This document shows positions 50,628 to 63,667 of a stretch of 64,000 bases of DNA, one piece after another. A model generated the notes under the pieces. The model was given only the letters and a program-made list of their open reading frames with translations, was not told the DNA's origin and did no database searches. A program made the position numbers and the translations under genes. Source of the DNA: Scomber scombrus (taxonomy: Eukaryota; Chordata; Actinopteri; Scombriformes; Scombridae); the NCBI RefSeq assembly GCF_963691925.1, contig NC_084976.1, positions 11,758,327-11,822,326 of the forward strand, read 5' to 3'. The number at the start of each line of letters is the position of its first letter. Positions within the stretch are counted from its first letter, which is position 1.

Positions 50628-53178
50628 AATCTGCATCATGTTCTTCTTGCATCTGATGGACTTTCTGGGTCAGCAGCGAGAAAATAATTATTTGCATATT
50701 GAACACACACATCCCAACACACATTTTATGAAGTGCTTCAAGAAGGTTAAAAAAAAAAAAAATCAACTGGCTAATAAAAAAAAAACAATAAAGATAATGC
50801 CACGGCTAGATGCGTGGTCAGTGATCTAAAGCATACTTTACGGAAGGGAACCTTGCAGTCATTCCTTGACAAAACAGTCATCTTATTTACAAGGCTCACA
50901 ATAACCCTACGCAAATGTCGAAAAGAGGAATAAAGAGAGGGAGGAAAAAATAATTAGCATATTAATCTTTTTTATGCCGTCATCTCTGTGGTCCAGGGGA
51001 CCTGCGGTGTAATTTAAAATCTAAATGCTTTCCCTGGCATTAGAATTCATTTTAGATGGGTCAATTGTTCCATAATAAAGGGATAGAAGGTGTACTTCAT
51101 GCAAGAGATTTATGTTTGCCATTTGTTCATATTCATGTGCTACTGAATACCCCTCAATTCAAATGGTGATGGCAGCTCATATCAGTCGAGCTCCAGACCT
51201 ACAGATCACTAACCGGCAGCAATGAATTTCATTTGCGGAGGACAAAAAGAGTGAGAGAGAGAGAGAGGGAGGGAGGGAGAGAGAGAGAGAGAGTGAAAAG
51301 AGAGAGGGAGAGAGGGAGAGGGAGACGTGGAGGGGATCAGCTCCCCAACACAGTTTATTGATTTTTTTCCCCCTGCTCGACAGAAAGCCTGTATAACAGC
51401 TCTATTGCCCTCATAATGATTAGTGACAAAAGTTTAAATTAAGCAATTATGAAGCCAATAATAGAGTTGTCTGGTTTGCTTAGCTTTAGACTGTTTAAGA
51501 CTTATCTCCCTCTCGCACATCACAGCAGCTGGAATGTGCTTGAAGAGATTAATGCCGCGAGAACACAGATGCCCACTTTAATACGGCGCCATGATGCCGT
51601 TTGAATGAAGTTGAGAACACAAGCTTCTCTTTATCAAATTACAAGTCTGCTTTTCATGAATATGGAGGAAAAAGGGAGGAAAAAAAATCTGCTATGGCTT
51701 CAAGGTGTAATTATAAAGACATACAACAGAAAGACACACAATTCCGTTTTAGTAATCTCCCTGTATGAAATATGCATGATAATGTATTACTGAATAAAGA
51801 CATACAATGTTCTAAGAGGCTTTGGCATTTTACATATGCTCAGACAATTGGATATTTCTCAATGTTCCTTAATGTTATATTCGATCCCCCACCTCTCCTT
51901 TCTGTATTTTGTTTTTGCATCTTTCTTTCCTCTGAAAATTGATTAGATTATCTCCTCTCTCCACGCACGCAGCAACAAATGAATGAATGAGGTTTCAGGA
52001 CACAAACTTTACAATCCAGTTGATGCTATTTGCCCCTATTGATGAATCTGTGTGATTTATGGGTAATTTACACACCCATTCAAATCTGTAAAAGAAAAGA
52101 TAATTGTCTACGTTATGTATTAAATAGGAGAATAAACACCACCTCTTGTTGAATTATACACTACATTAAGCTAAAAAATTATAATAATACCAAGCTAATG
52201 TTACTCAAACTTGAGCCAATTATATGCATACATGTTGGCATATTTATCCATTTTCTGTCCTACAATTGCGTTATCACTCCATGCCTCAAAGGAATTATTT
52301 GTCACATTGTAAGTACAAATCTGTAAAGCAGATACAGCGCGAGTGGACTCAGTGATGCCGCAGTATTTGAGGCAAAGCAGTAGCTACAGCATGAAAGAGC
52401 TGTACTGACTGGTCTATAAAAAGTCCTCTGAGCTTATCCACATTTACTATGAGGACAGCAACATAAAGTTGCGTGCTGTGACGGCCTAAATCCTGGAGGA
52501 AGCACACGAGCAAACAAGCTGAACAGAGGCTGCTGTTAGTATAACACCATATCTAGTATTTATATGTTGTGAAATAAAACTATTATAAGAGGGGAATCTT
52601 AGACGGCTCTGGGACATGTTTACACCGTTTTAGATAATGCCCGCTCTTGCTCAACATATTGAATCGCAGATTAGTCTAATATTGAGTATTACACTATGTC
52701 TGTGTAAAAGGAGGTCAAACTCAGTTGGATTTAATGTGTTTTCTGAATATGGTTTAAATAAGTTTCAGATTCTTTATCCCCATGGCGTCTGCCTGGGGAA
52801 ATGGTCTGAGGTGGAAAAATGAGCCTAAACTTCAAGCAAAGAACTATTGATGTTGGTATACACACTGGCTGCATGTTCACATATAACATTTATTATTATC
52901 TTAAGCCTCGTTGAGATTCTAAGAAGAGTTAAAGTTGTGTTACAGAAGCATAGGAACGTTCATAGATGATGTTTCTGTGTACACTATCCTCTTTTAAGAG
53001 AATTACTTGAGTTAAACCTTTTAATCTAAATCCTATCACTTCTCAGGGTTGAGGTCACCTCAGGTCTCCTGTGTGTAATATCTCCCTCTCAGCTGGGTGC
53101 GCCAAAGCAAGAGCATTGACTGAAAGACAGCAAGAGCAAAATAGAAACAAGGAAACTGAGAATAAGCACAACACAATA
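50623..53178. other. Unique sequence with a GA-rich patch, no gene seen
   Basis: GA-rich DNA at 51250-51325. Stretches 51360-51610 (TCATAATGATTAGTGAC, GCGCCATGATGCC) and 52990-53160 are even in composition and may hold conserved blocks. A strong acceptor-like tract ending CGACAG near 51383 has no downstream donor in an open frame. Confidence 0.45.
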
Positions 53179-53223
53179 AGCACAACATCCCACAACACAT
53201 GCTGCGTTGTGGGATGTTGTGCT
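53179..53223. repeat. Perfect 18-bp inverted repeat, snap-back hairpin
   Basis: Left arm agcacaacatcccacaac (53179-53196) and right arm gttgtgggatgttgtgct (53206-53223) are exact reverse complements around a 9-nt loop that can pair two more bases. The left arm is also part of a short direct duplication (aataagcacaaca at about 53161 and 53176). Confidence 0.92.
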
Positions 53224-54359
53224 CCCCTCTCTTCCTTTTCTCTCTCTCCCGCTGGCTTCCTAGGACAATGAGATGACATGCTGAAGGTGGGACTGCATCT
53301 GGCATCATATTTAAACAGGGCTGCCACATCTCAGGAACACGGGTCGTTGCCAGATTGCAGGCTAATTAAGGAGCTTCTTGGATGACCATCAGTGCCTGTC
53401 GGTGGGCAAGGTAGCGGGCTGAGCCTTGCTCCGCTACGCTCCCACTGCGAGGCCTTGAAAAGACGAATGGCCACTGAAACCCTCTCGGGACCTCATAATG
53501 CTACATATTTTCATCCAAAACAAAAGATGTCCCTTATGGGAGTCCTATTTCCCTTTTTTCTCCCCATTGTCTCCTCCTCCCTTTTCAAACAAGTGTAAAT
53601 TACCTTGCTTTTTGGATAAGCATTCAAGTGGCCTGTCCACACACATTAGCCAATTGTCGCTAAAACAAATAGGCACTAAAATATGTATTTCACAGATGCT
53701 AGCAGCTGAATGCAATAATTAGCAGTGATATAATATGCTGTGAAGGTTATATAATGACTCTGTCCTCTAATTTTGCAATAAATAATTGTTTTGTATAATT
53801 AAAGGGAAGAAATGTGATGAAATTATGAGCTTGGCTTGAGGGGACGGGACCAGAGCTATTATTGTGTTGACAGATAATCACCCTGTTAAATACTTAAGTG
53901 ATAACATTTCTGCGAGTACAGTTTGACTGGCTATTAATTGCATTGTAAAAGTTCTGCTTTTAGCAGGGGCTCAAGCGAGAAAGCCTCTCCGTTGTTTTTT
54001 GTATTTGGCATAATGCCTGTTTATGGCAGGCAATATAACATAGCAAAGTACGGCCGGTTTGACAGCGAGTGGGAAGTCGGAATTGTTTACTTGACTTCAT
54101 TTCTTTTCCCCACTTGCTGCCTTTATTTCGTGCCAGTCTGAGAAAAGCGGACGGAAACAAGATGTGGTTGAAAAATGCAGCTGACTGTCTGCTTGGCTAA
54201 TAAGATGCCCATCATGCTAGCTAGCTGCGCTGATTTGTGTCCCCCTCTAACTCTCTCCATGATTACATTCTAAGAAGCCCCCCCTCCCTCCCTTTCTCTC
54301 TTCCCCCAGCTGATCCTCGTCTTGTTACGTGGCATTAATGACACTTCAGTCATTGTGGC
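53224..54359. other. Unique sequence, no gene seen
   Basis: Mostly even-composition sequence; 53390-53740 and 53930-54180 could contain conserved blocks. No recognisable frame. Confidence 0.45.
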
Positions 54360-54910
54360 TTTCAAGCAGAGCCCTTCCACAGCGAACAGAGAGTTGACAT
54401 TTCCTGACATTTTCCCAACTAATTACAGTACAAATAATTAAGCATGTTCCTCTATGTAACAAATGAAGGCGAAAGCCGTCTGTCAGCCTGGGCCATGATT
54501 GATGACACTCCGGGAGACTTTATCTGATGGGTCCTGCCATGAGGTACAGAGGAAGCAAATTTATTAGAACGAACAATGCAAATTTAGAGTCATCTCATCC
54601 AGTTATGCACCAAGGCAATATCCGTGTCAAGGTGAATGTGACAATGAAAGCAAAATATTAGCATTTTGTGGAGCGGGCTGAAGGGGAAATCAGAGCACTG
54701 AGATGACAGGCCTAATTATTTCGGCTCACACAGGCCAGGACAGCTGTTTCTGGTGTCCTGAACAAGCCTGTCACACAGGTAACCAAATAGGGTCTGCGTA
54801 TGAGCCTCTGTATTCGACACTCCGCGGATGTGTCTGCCACTAATGACCAATGCTAATGTCGCTGCCATGTCTCTAAAAACGGGTGAATAAAAAAGTGGAG
54901 GTGTCATCAT
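54360..54910. promoter_or_regulatory. Candidate enhancer-like conserved block with homeodomain, TALE and POU-type words
   Basis: TGACAG (54704-54709, TALE/Meis-type) lies 3 bp from TAATTA (54713-54718). A perfect octamer ATGCAAAT is at 54576-54583. CTAATTACAG and AAATAATTAAGC lie near 54417-54441. The block is about 550 bp without simple repeats. This is the best motif-based enhancer candidate in the window, but conservation is untested. Confidence 0.33.
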
Positions 54911-57739
54911 GCAATTTTTTGTTTTTATCAGTCAACATTTTTCTACATAATTGTGTTTTTAGAATTAATACCAGTCTGTCACCTATTGGCCACCCACATC
55001 TTCTATATGATAATTTGACTTTTTTTTTTCTATTTTTGCAAAAGCAAGGTAAATGACCACCTCCTAATGTGCAACCCACAAAAAAAAAAACATTAACATT
55101 TGAACTCTAAATTGCTGTATTTAAAGTGATTTGTAAAAATATTACTGAATAAAACAACACATTTTAATTCTAATATGTTCAGTGTTGTGGGTATCATATG
55201 TACTGAATATATGTATATATAACTAAAACAAATATGGTCATAATATTTAGCAGTTGCTCATGAATGTTTTTTTTCAAAATATCACCTGTGCATCACGATC
55301 TGTATAGTCTGTGGGAAAGAAAAAAAAATGCGTGCATGATAAATAATGAAAGATCCCCCCCTGATCAAATGTAAAATGTACTGCAAGCATGTAGTCATCT
55401 GTGGATTAAACAATAGTCTAATTGAAGCTTTCTACAATAAACCGACATGAACAAATAGGTGTAGAGGTCAAGTATGAGTGATTTGAAAAAAGAAAACGTC
55501 TTTAATGGTTAATGGCAAGTATTTCATGGCAAGCGCTCTGTTCCTTTTGCATTAGAGAGCTACTTATGATATATGAATCAACAATGAACAATGGGCTTAA
55601 GCTTTTATGCTACCAAATAGCATAATATGCTGCATAATATGTTGTCTGCATACATCTGTGCTTTGGGGAATACAAAGGTTGCCGCCCACACTCATAATGA
55701 ATCTAGAATTTGTACTCCAGGGCAGCCTCACAATGGCTCTTAAGGGGCAGGCAAATCCGGATGGGTTTGGAAAAAATCTACATGGGGATCAAAGTTTGCT
55801 GCTTAGTGGCTCGCTGGCTGGCTTGGAACAGATGGGCGTCGGAGGCACTGTGAGCCCATTGAGATTCAGGATCCAAAGTGGCTGCTGCTGCTCTGTATAC
55901 ACAGGCAGATGATGCCTTTGTGTCAGTGGATTGCCGATATGCATTTAGGTAGGTAGGGAGGGATGTGGGCTTATTTGGCATATGACTGCAGAAGTAAAGC
56001 AAAAGACAAAGCGGCAGTGGAACAGGAGTTAGTTTGAAGAGGAGTGTGTTTGGGGATTCATTCACACAGGTTGGATGAAATATGCGAGTTTCTTATTTCT
56101 TGGTTGTAAGCATTGTAATTGAGTTTGTGTATCTTAAATGAAAACAACAGGCACCCTTTGTACACTTTGCCACAGTGTTTTTTTGTTTGTTTTGTTTTGT
56201 CTCTAAAACACCACAATTAGATACAGCTTTGTAGGCTATACAATCATCTACAGTATATGCTCCTCTTAATTAAAAAGTTGATTGCTTTGTGTAGTACAGT
56301 AGCGATTTTATAGTTGAAACATAAAGGTTTGAACACATTATAAAAGGCAAAGCACTGAGTTCATTCTTTTTGAGTGTACTATCTCCTACACCAGATTAGA
56401 TTGAATTTAAATTATTCGGAGACACATTTTTAATTTCAAGCTGACAGTAATCAGCCTTCATTTAGTGTTTCCTCCTTTGCACAAAATATTATAAAGGCCA
56501 GAGGAAGACAGTGTCACTTTTTCTGACACTTAACCCCTGACCTTTCAGAATGATGATAACAGGCTCCTGGTAGCAAAGGCATTAGCAGCACTGCACACAA
56601 AGAACACATTAAAACTGTAAGGTAGATAAACCAGTTTAGCATGCATGGATTTACGTGCATGTGCATTAACACAAATACTCCAAATGGCAAACAGTGTGCA
56701 GAAATGCTGCACCATGCACCGATTTAAACTTGATTTTGCATGCAGACACATTCCTTTATAGATGTGCATGTACAATAATTTTCAAATCATGTAATTAATC
56801 CTAAATGTATTAATGGCAAATAGAAAAGAGAAAACCTGTGAATAAATTCAGGTACACTGTTCAGCAGCCGCTGATGTCACAGTCATGCAATTCCTCTAAT
56901 GTAGCAGAGAAGTGATGTTGCAGCTCTCTAGGTTCACCATTGTCAGCTTTTGAAATGCCAAAAAGTTGAGCAGGGTTCAGAAACAGCGACTCAAAGCTTG
57001 ACTGCCTCCTTCCAACAAGACAATTAGTCCTTACAACACAGAATGTCGGCACTTCAAGCAAGGAAAGAAGCATTTTAACAACGCAGAACTGGTTTAACAT
57101 TTTCTGTTATGGAGACATCAGTGATCTTCCGCGGTGCCCCTTGGGATACGGTGTGTTTTTGTTCTTGCTGTGTGCAGCAGTGCTAATTTAGCAGGATTTT
57201 TTTTTTCTCCATTTTTTGTCTTTTCTAGAAATAATTTCATCTTTAGATAAAAGTTTTTGTACAGTTGATGGATGCCTCTATGAATGTATCCTTGATATCA
57301 CATTTGCCTGCCATGTACTACATAAGTAAATGTTCATATCCTCGCAATTATTTGTAACTAATTAGCTGACTAAGCTAAAGCCAAATATTTGCATATCCGG
57401 GTCAGGAAAAATATAAAATAAAGTAATACATTCCATCTTAACTTTTGATGATGGTAGTTTAGTGACTTTCACAATCAGGAAAACTGACTCTGTATGTCAC
57501 AGAGTCCGTGGAGAAAAGCTGTGCTGAATCTAATAAACTCTCAGAGTTAAATATCTTGGCATGACAGGTAGCCAACACAAATAATTAAGGTAACTCAGAT
57601 AAATGACAATAAATGTCCCTGTTGGATTCCTATGATACTGACAAATGTGTAATTTTGCAGCCGGGCAGTATTCTGCACTCAATCATGTTACGGTTGGTGG
57701 AAAAAAGAAAAGACAGAAGGAGACAGACAGGGTGAAAGC

Positions 57740-57740
<1 letters not shown>
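54911..57740. other. Unique AT-rich sequence, no gene seen
   Basis: No gene is supportable. A stretch near 57190-57228 is a good polypyrimidine-TAG acceptor, but the nearest downstream GTAAAT makes a poor donor. The stretch 55690-55910 is even in composition. Confidence 0.5.

Positions 57741-57769
<29 letters not shown>
57741..57769. repeat. (AG)n microsatellite
   Basis: A 29-bp pure AG run. Confidence 0.94.
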
Positions 57770-57772
<3 letters not shown>

Positions 57773-60200
57773 CCTCAGGGGCTCTCATTTAACCTGCCCA
57801 CCAATCCCAATCAATGTCATTACTCCTTTCCACTCCATTTTATCAGCTCCTAGCAACTGTAGTTTCCTAGAAGTGACCGTTATACGGCGCTCTATGAAAC
57901 AGTCACAGGGCTAATGGGATGAGATGCAAAGAATTATAAATGCTGACAGTAAATCATATTACATCCCTAATAAGCATTAACTGGATAACTGGGTCAAAGC
58001 TGTATTATCTTAATTGATTTTTCTAAAGAAAGCTGACAGTAAAATGTCAATGCTTGAATATTTCTTCATGCATCATTAAAACAAGATTGGCTTTTAACAA
58101 AAGGGGAGGAGGACGGGATCCTTTGGGCTGAATTGATTCTTGCTCAGGGCTGCATTGCACAAGTAAGTGTATTACATAAAAATCTATACAGGATATTAAA
58201 ACAACACCCATTCTGCAAGACAGTTACAATTAAAAGCTGACACCCACCCATGCTTTTGTGTCTGCCACTGCCGCCTGCCAACAAATGCATTTCAGCCCTG
58301 TGACTCACTGCAATCAATGGGGTGAGTGTATAAACGCCCAGAAAGCTCCTGTTAGCTGGGTAATAGAGCCGCTGCTTCCTGAACAGTGACGACCAACGTT
58401 TTCCTGCCAAACTCAACTCCTCTACCAAGACTTTCATGACACTGACATCCTCACTGACGAGATTCTGAAGAGAAAAATACCATACAAACTGATGGGCTTA
58501 ATGAAGCAACACCTCTGCTGTTAAATGCACGCACATATATGTAGTTGTGTTATCTTTGTGATGGAGTTTATAGAGTGAAGGTTCAGATATTTCCTCCAAT
58601 AAAATGATCAAACTTGTGGTATAAAAAAGATCTGGTCAGTCGATGGTGTTACTGAACAGTCTTCAAATTGATAAGAAATTCAAATCACATTGGCGATTGT
58701 TTCATTGCGTAATGTAAAGAAATACAGAATTTGTAAACTAAAATTAAATGAAAAAAGAATAGAATTAATAAAATAAACCCATAAAAATGAGGAAGGATAT
58801 CTGTATTTATTGGTAGACTGTTTGCCATTTCTTTTCGTCATTTAAAGTCTACAACAGCACTCAATCATCGTATTTTAGCTCCATGATCTAAGCCTGATAC
58901 TAGCCGTCCACTCCACATTATCCCCGAGTTGGTAGCCTTGCTATCCACTGTATTCTGTCAGCCATCTGAAACGCGCTGTCCATACAAACCGCCTTGTGAT
59001 CTAAGGATTAATGCAAAAATGTCCGGTTGTTCGTACTACTATAATTCATGGTAAAAACGTCAGCAGAAAACTGCCTTATGCTGGCAGCACGCGGAAATCA
59101 CTCATTGCATCATCAACTCACATCTCAGGCGAAATTCAATCGGATATCTGTGAAATGACTCGCTGGATGTTTTAAATATAAAGTTACTGCACCTTGTTGG
59201 GATGGCTCCTATTCTGAGCACTCCAAAGATGTTAGGGTCTGTGTGTGTGGAGGGCTGGTGTGGGGAGCGGGCTGGACAGGGTCAGTTGGCACAACCGCAG
59301 AGCAAATGCTGGGAATAAATCAGTCTCAGTGACATGGCGCCTCTCATCAAGTGACATCCCGCGGTGTCCCCATCAGTTATGAACTAACAAAGACGTATGG
59401 GAGGAAAACAGAAGTGATCACAGCAGATGCCAAGGTGAAATGCATCTAGTGTCTGGAGAGATATGTCAAGTCTGAGGAGTCCATCAGGAACTATAAACGA
59501 TGTCACTACATTTAAAAATTGGAGCTGTCAGACAGTAACAATAAAATCATTTCATTAGCAATTTGTATCACAACTTTATAATAACATATTTTTTTCCCTT
59601 TAAGACCAGACAAACGATGTCATGGGAAAGTAAACAGGAGATGAGTTTTTTGCTTAAAGGCATGGTTCATATTTTTTTTCCAAGCCTCCCTTTAAACAAA
59701 AATAGTCAGGTGCCCATACAAACACTGAAAGTTGTTTGCTTGCTGTAATTATTCCTCCAGTTGATATTGGCCATCAAGCAATCCAGTGGTAGTAATTTTA
59801 ATCTAAGTGATCCACAGTCCTCATTCTGTGCAAAGATGCATTTGAAAGTTTATATCAGAATATGCTTATTAATTAATTATATGAGCATACAAAGAATTTG
59901 TCTTGCTCCTACAAATTCAATACAGAAGAATATAACAAAAGGATTATCATAATAATAATAATAAAATAAACCATGTATTGCTGAAGCTAATGTGAGGCTT
60001 CAGCTGTTAGATAAATCAAATATTAAAGGTTCATAAATGGTGCCATTTTTTTGGACAAAATATTGGCACCTAAAATAATTTGTTAAAATTCAATATCTGT
60101 ATTATTGTATATGCATGATTCACTACATACTTATGTCAGATATCAGCAATTTTATGACTTTTATGATTTATTGTGCCTCCTGAAGCTTGCTGGACAGCTA
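57770..60200. other. Unique AT-rich sequence, no gene seen
   Basis: No gene is supportable. An AATAATAATAATAAAATAAA patch lies near 59950. Nothing else stands out. Confidence 0.55.
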
Positions 60201-60255
60201 TGTGTGTGTGTGTGTGTGAGAGTGAGAGAGGGAGAGAGAGAGAGATAGAGAGGAG
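60201..60255. repeat. Compound (TG)n - (GA)n microsatellite
   Basis: A TG run passes into GA-rich sequence. Confidence 0.93.
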
Positions 60256-60353
60256 GAGCTTAGTTGGTGTGTGGAACGATGTAATATTCATGCCAGTCCT
60301 GGTGGAAGTTGTCTAGTCTCTGAGCTCTTGGAAAACACTGCACACCCTTCATG

Positions 60354-60387
60354 CACACACACACACATACACACATGCACACACACT
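60354..60387. repeat. Imperfect (CA)n microsatellite
   Basis: CA run with ACAT and ATGC interruptions. Confidence 0.92.
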
Positions 60388-61877
60388 GAGCAGCACCGTC
60401 CGGTGGTACTCACCTGACATCTGCATATGCCATTCAGAAGGGCAATATGTGTCTGCATCAGTGATTTCTAAACACTTTGGGGTCAACAAATTATTAATAT
60501 TTAGTATTAGCACTGATGACAATGTGGCATCCTCCTGAGAGCTGGGCAAAATGTTGAGCGGGGGCCACTCTCTTGACGTCAACTGTGTTTGGCAGATGGT
60601 GCTGTCAGTTTAGGTCTTCGTTTATTCTTCCATGCATATGGCAGCATCTCCCCTTCGTTAAAACAAGCGTGCAAGCTCATGTATTATCTATGGGTCTAAA
60701 AAGCATGAAAACATAAGCAGGAATGTATCAGAGGAGCTTAAACTTCTGTAAACAACCAGCAGTGGTTGTTGTAAATGTGATTTTACCGACAGAAATAGCA
60801 GAAACATATGGTCTGAGACAGGAAAAAGGGGCTGATACCTGGATGGGATGCAGTTCCACCAGGGCCCACAGTGTCGTGTTTGTGACAGGATGTCATCTGA
60901 CAGTGAGAGGCATGGCAGCCCCGTTGAGGCACATGACTTTTTTCCCCCATCTACCTTTACTACCTGACTAATGACAATACAACCCTGATTTTTAACCACT
61001 TCACATTTGTCAAGATTTGTTTGTCTTCATTCACAGAAAACATTTACCTGACAATACAAAGAATGTTTTATGTGTGTAGTTTGATGTAGTTATAACTGAG
61101 ATATTATAAGTTGACCAGTGGCGTACATATAATATCACTAGTCTTTACTCAATGAAAAAATGCCTTATTACAAGTGAAAGTCACCTAAAGTGCCATATTA
61201 TCTTAAAAAAGTTATATTGTTTTAATTGGCTCATTATTACTGCTGCTTTAAATGTGTAAGTAGCATTTTACTGATTTCAAAGAGCTAATTTACAAACAGA
61301 TATTACTTTATTTATGTATCATGTTATGTTGATCTTTGTAAAACATTAATAACAACTCATATCTCAATTTGTGAAATAAAAAGTAAGTATTAAGTAAGAT
61401 ATAATCGATGTATACTCAAGTAATCAACATACTTGAGTATTTGCTTATTCCATTACTGGAGTTGGCTTGTGTATAGAGTAAATATATAGTAGATCATTTT
61501 ATATTAGTTTAAGAATACTTCCAAAAGTTGTGGATGACACTGATTCCCTTTAATGGAATTGGTTTTAATGAACAGAGTGATCTTCTTTCTTTAGTTATGT
61601 GGCCATGTTTATTTTAAGTTCAGGGTTTTTGCAGCGGTGTGATGACATATAAAGACAGAAACATTCACACATCACATCTTGTTTTACAATGAAAATATAC
61701 AGTAATAATTTGCCTGCAGTAGTGTAAATCTCATCTTTCAGTGCAGTAACTTTGTGTGGTTTCCAAACCAATTAAAGTCAACAAACCATATTAGCCGTAC
61801 CAAGAAATCTAGCTTTCTCTCAATGTGGCAAGAATGTCTTCTTCTTTTTTCCACAGGAGAAAAAAAGGTGTCTCTCA
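60388..61877. other. Unique AT-rich sequence, no gene seen
   Basis: No gene is supportable. A strong acceptor-like tract ending CCACAG at 61851-61856 leads straight into the GA tract, with no usable donor seen. Confidence 0.5.
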
Positions 61878-61883
61878 GGGGGG

Positions 61884-61918
<35 letters not shown>

Positions 61919-61940
61919 GAAGGGAGAGGAGGGAGAGAGA
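61878..61940. repeat. Imperfect (GA)n tract
   Basis: Nearly pure purine over 63 bp; GACA/GAGA-rich sequence recurs at 62114-62172 and 62300-62335. Confidence 0.93.
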
Positions 61941-62490
61941 CCCCGGTTAACTTCTGAGTGTTAAACAGCGAGGGGTCTTACTCCTGCTTTTCTCTGACAT
62001 GAAGCTGGGTTGGATAGAATCAACACCGGGGTTGAGCAGGCGGATGAGTGGAGATATGAGGGTCCCTGTGGCGACCTGACAGGTGCCATAGCAACAGAGG
62101 GTGGGAAGATAGGAAGGACAGACAGGGAGGTAGTGAGAGAGAGAGAGACAGAGGGAGAGAGACAGACAGAGGATATTCCGTTAAAGCGGGTGGGGGGCAT
62201 GGCAGAAGCAACAGAATCACTTGTGACAGACCCAAACACAGGTCGGCAGCTTTCATGTTTGGAGCCGGTGTCTAATCTTTGGAAAAGAAAAGGAGTGAGG
62301 GAAGGGAGAGACACTGAGACAGACAGAGAGAGAGAAGGTGCAAGAAAGCAACAAAGACAGCGATTTTCAATAATTAATCATCCGATTGTTCGATGCAGTG
62401 GATTTGAAATGACAGCTGTTTTGATTGACAGATTGGGAGCATTTGATCTGCATGCTCTGGCTCTTGCTACCCTGCTACTGCTGAATGCTC

Positions 62491-62577
62491 CCTCTCTCTG
62501 TCTCTCTCCCTTCTTCTCTCTCTCCCTCTCTGTGTCTCTTTCTCTCTGTCTCTGTCTCTCTCTCTCTCTCTCTCTCT
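62491..62577. repeat. Imperfect (CT)n tract
   Basis: CT-rich DNA over 87 bp, complementary in composition to the GA tracts upstream. The 189-codon frame that spans both is mostly low-complexity and has no ATG start. Confidence 0.95.
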
Positions 62578-62674
62578 AATGTGTTTCCCTCTTGCCCTCA
62601 CCCCACTCTTTTTATCCTTTAAATCCTCCGCAAGTAGTGTTGCATCTATGGCATTGGAGTTGTAGCTGCGGGGC

Positions 62675-62688
62675 AAAAAAAAAAAAAA
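62675..62688. repeat. Homopolymer A14
   Basis: A pure run of 14 A. Confidence 0.9.
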
Positions 62689-63651
62689 GAAGCACCTCCC
62701 TGCATTGGAATTTTATATTTACCAGGTTGTTCTAGGTAATGTGTCCTTTAATAACTCATATTACTCACTTATCACTGTGCAGGCAGAGGGGTGGATGACT
62801 GCTTTTCGAGAGGAGGGCAAGATCCAGAATATTTGGAACAGTTCTTAACACCAAATAAATGATGCTTTCCTGTGAGAAGCAAACAGTCTAATCCATGAAG
62901 ATGAACAGAATGAGACTATGACTTTAAATAGCAGTGCTGGAAAATTGCCAGTTGAGAGAATAATGTGAAGTGTAGGCATCCGCACAGCTTGTTAGTGGAT
63001 AGTTCCCTATTTAATTCAGCTTGTTACTTGTTAAAAATGCTACCAGGAGATCAAACAGTATCAATGTACAGTGTATACCATTAGGACTGGGCGTCTTTAC
63101 AGACAGCATGGATTGTGTTCAGTTGAAATTTCGGGGTGATGTGTCTGTCGGTGATGCGGCTGATTTGCTGTATTAAAAAAAAAAAGAAGTTATTTCCAGT
63201 GTGTAGGAAATGCTGTGCGGATCGGCGGATGGTGGGAGTCCATCATTCAGTGAGACAGTGAGTGTTCCCTGCTAAACAAGGCCTTCATTGACCTAATAAC
63301 TGGCAGCCTACTCAGTCACCAGCATGTTGAGTAGTATTCATTATTCATGCTCATTAAATTCTGGGCCTCATACGAGCAAAGACTGCCAGCTTGCTGCCAA
63401 ACTGTGTTGGTTTTGTGATGTGCCCACTTGAGACTTGGGGATTTAAAACCAGGACACCACTTCTGAAAAACTAGCATACAAATAATGCAGAATTCATTCT
63501 GCTTCCAGTTTAATTTGATCACATTTGACAAAATACACAATTATACTCACCTCCATTCTTTTGCCATGAATAGGATTTGGAATTAATAAGTGGGAGAAAG
63601 TGTGCACATTTCTCCCCCATGAAAAGAGATTTGGAGTCAATTCTGGCTGTT
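62689..63651. other. Unique AT-rich sequence, no gene seen
   Basis: No gene is supportable; nothing stands out. Confidence 0.5.
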
Positions 63652-63667
63652 TGAATATGCATATTCA
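63652..63667. promoter_or_regulatory. 16-bp perfect palindrome with POU-like core
   Basis: tgaatatgcatattca is its own reverse complement, and its centre ATATGCATAT resembles a dimeric POU-factor site. Function is inferred only. Confidence 0.3.

Noticed and set aside
57229..57324. Possible exon after a strong TAG acceptor
   Set aside because: One frame is open, but the donor (AA|GTAAAT) is poor and an open stretch this short is expected by chance.
62010..62579. 189-codon plus-strand frame
   Set aside because: It begins at TTG, is dominated by Arg/Glu/Asp and then Leu/Ser from GA and CT tracts, and has no recognisable domain.
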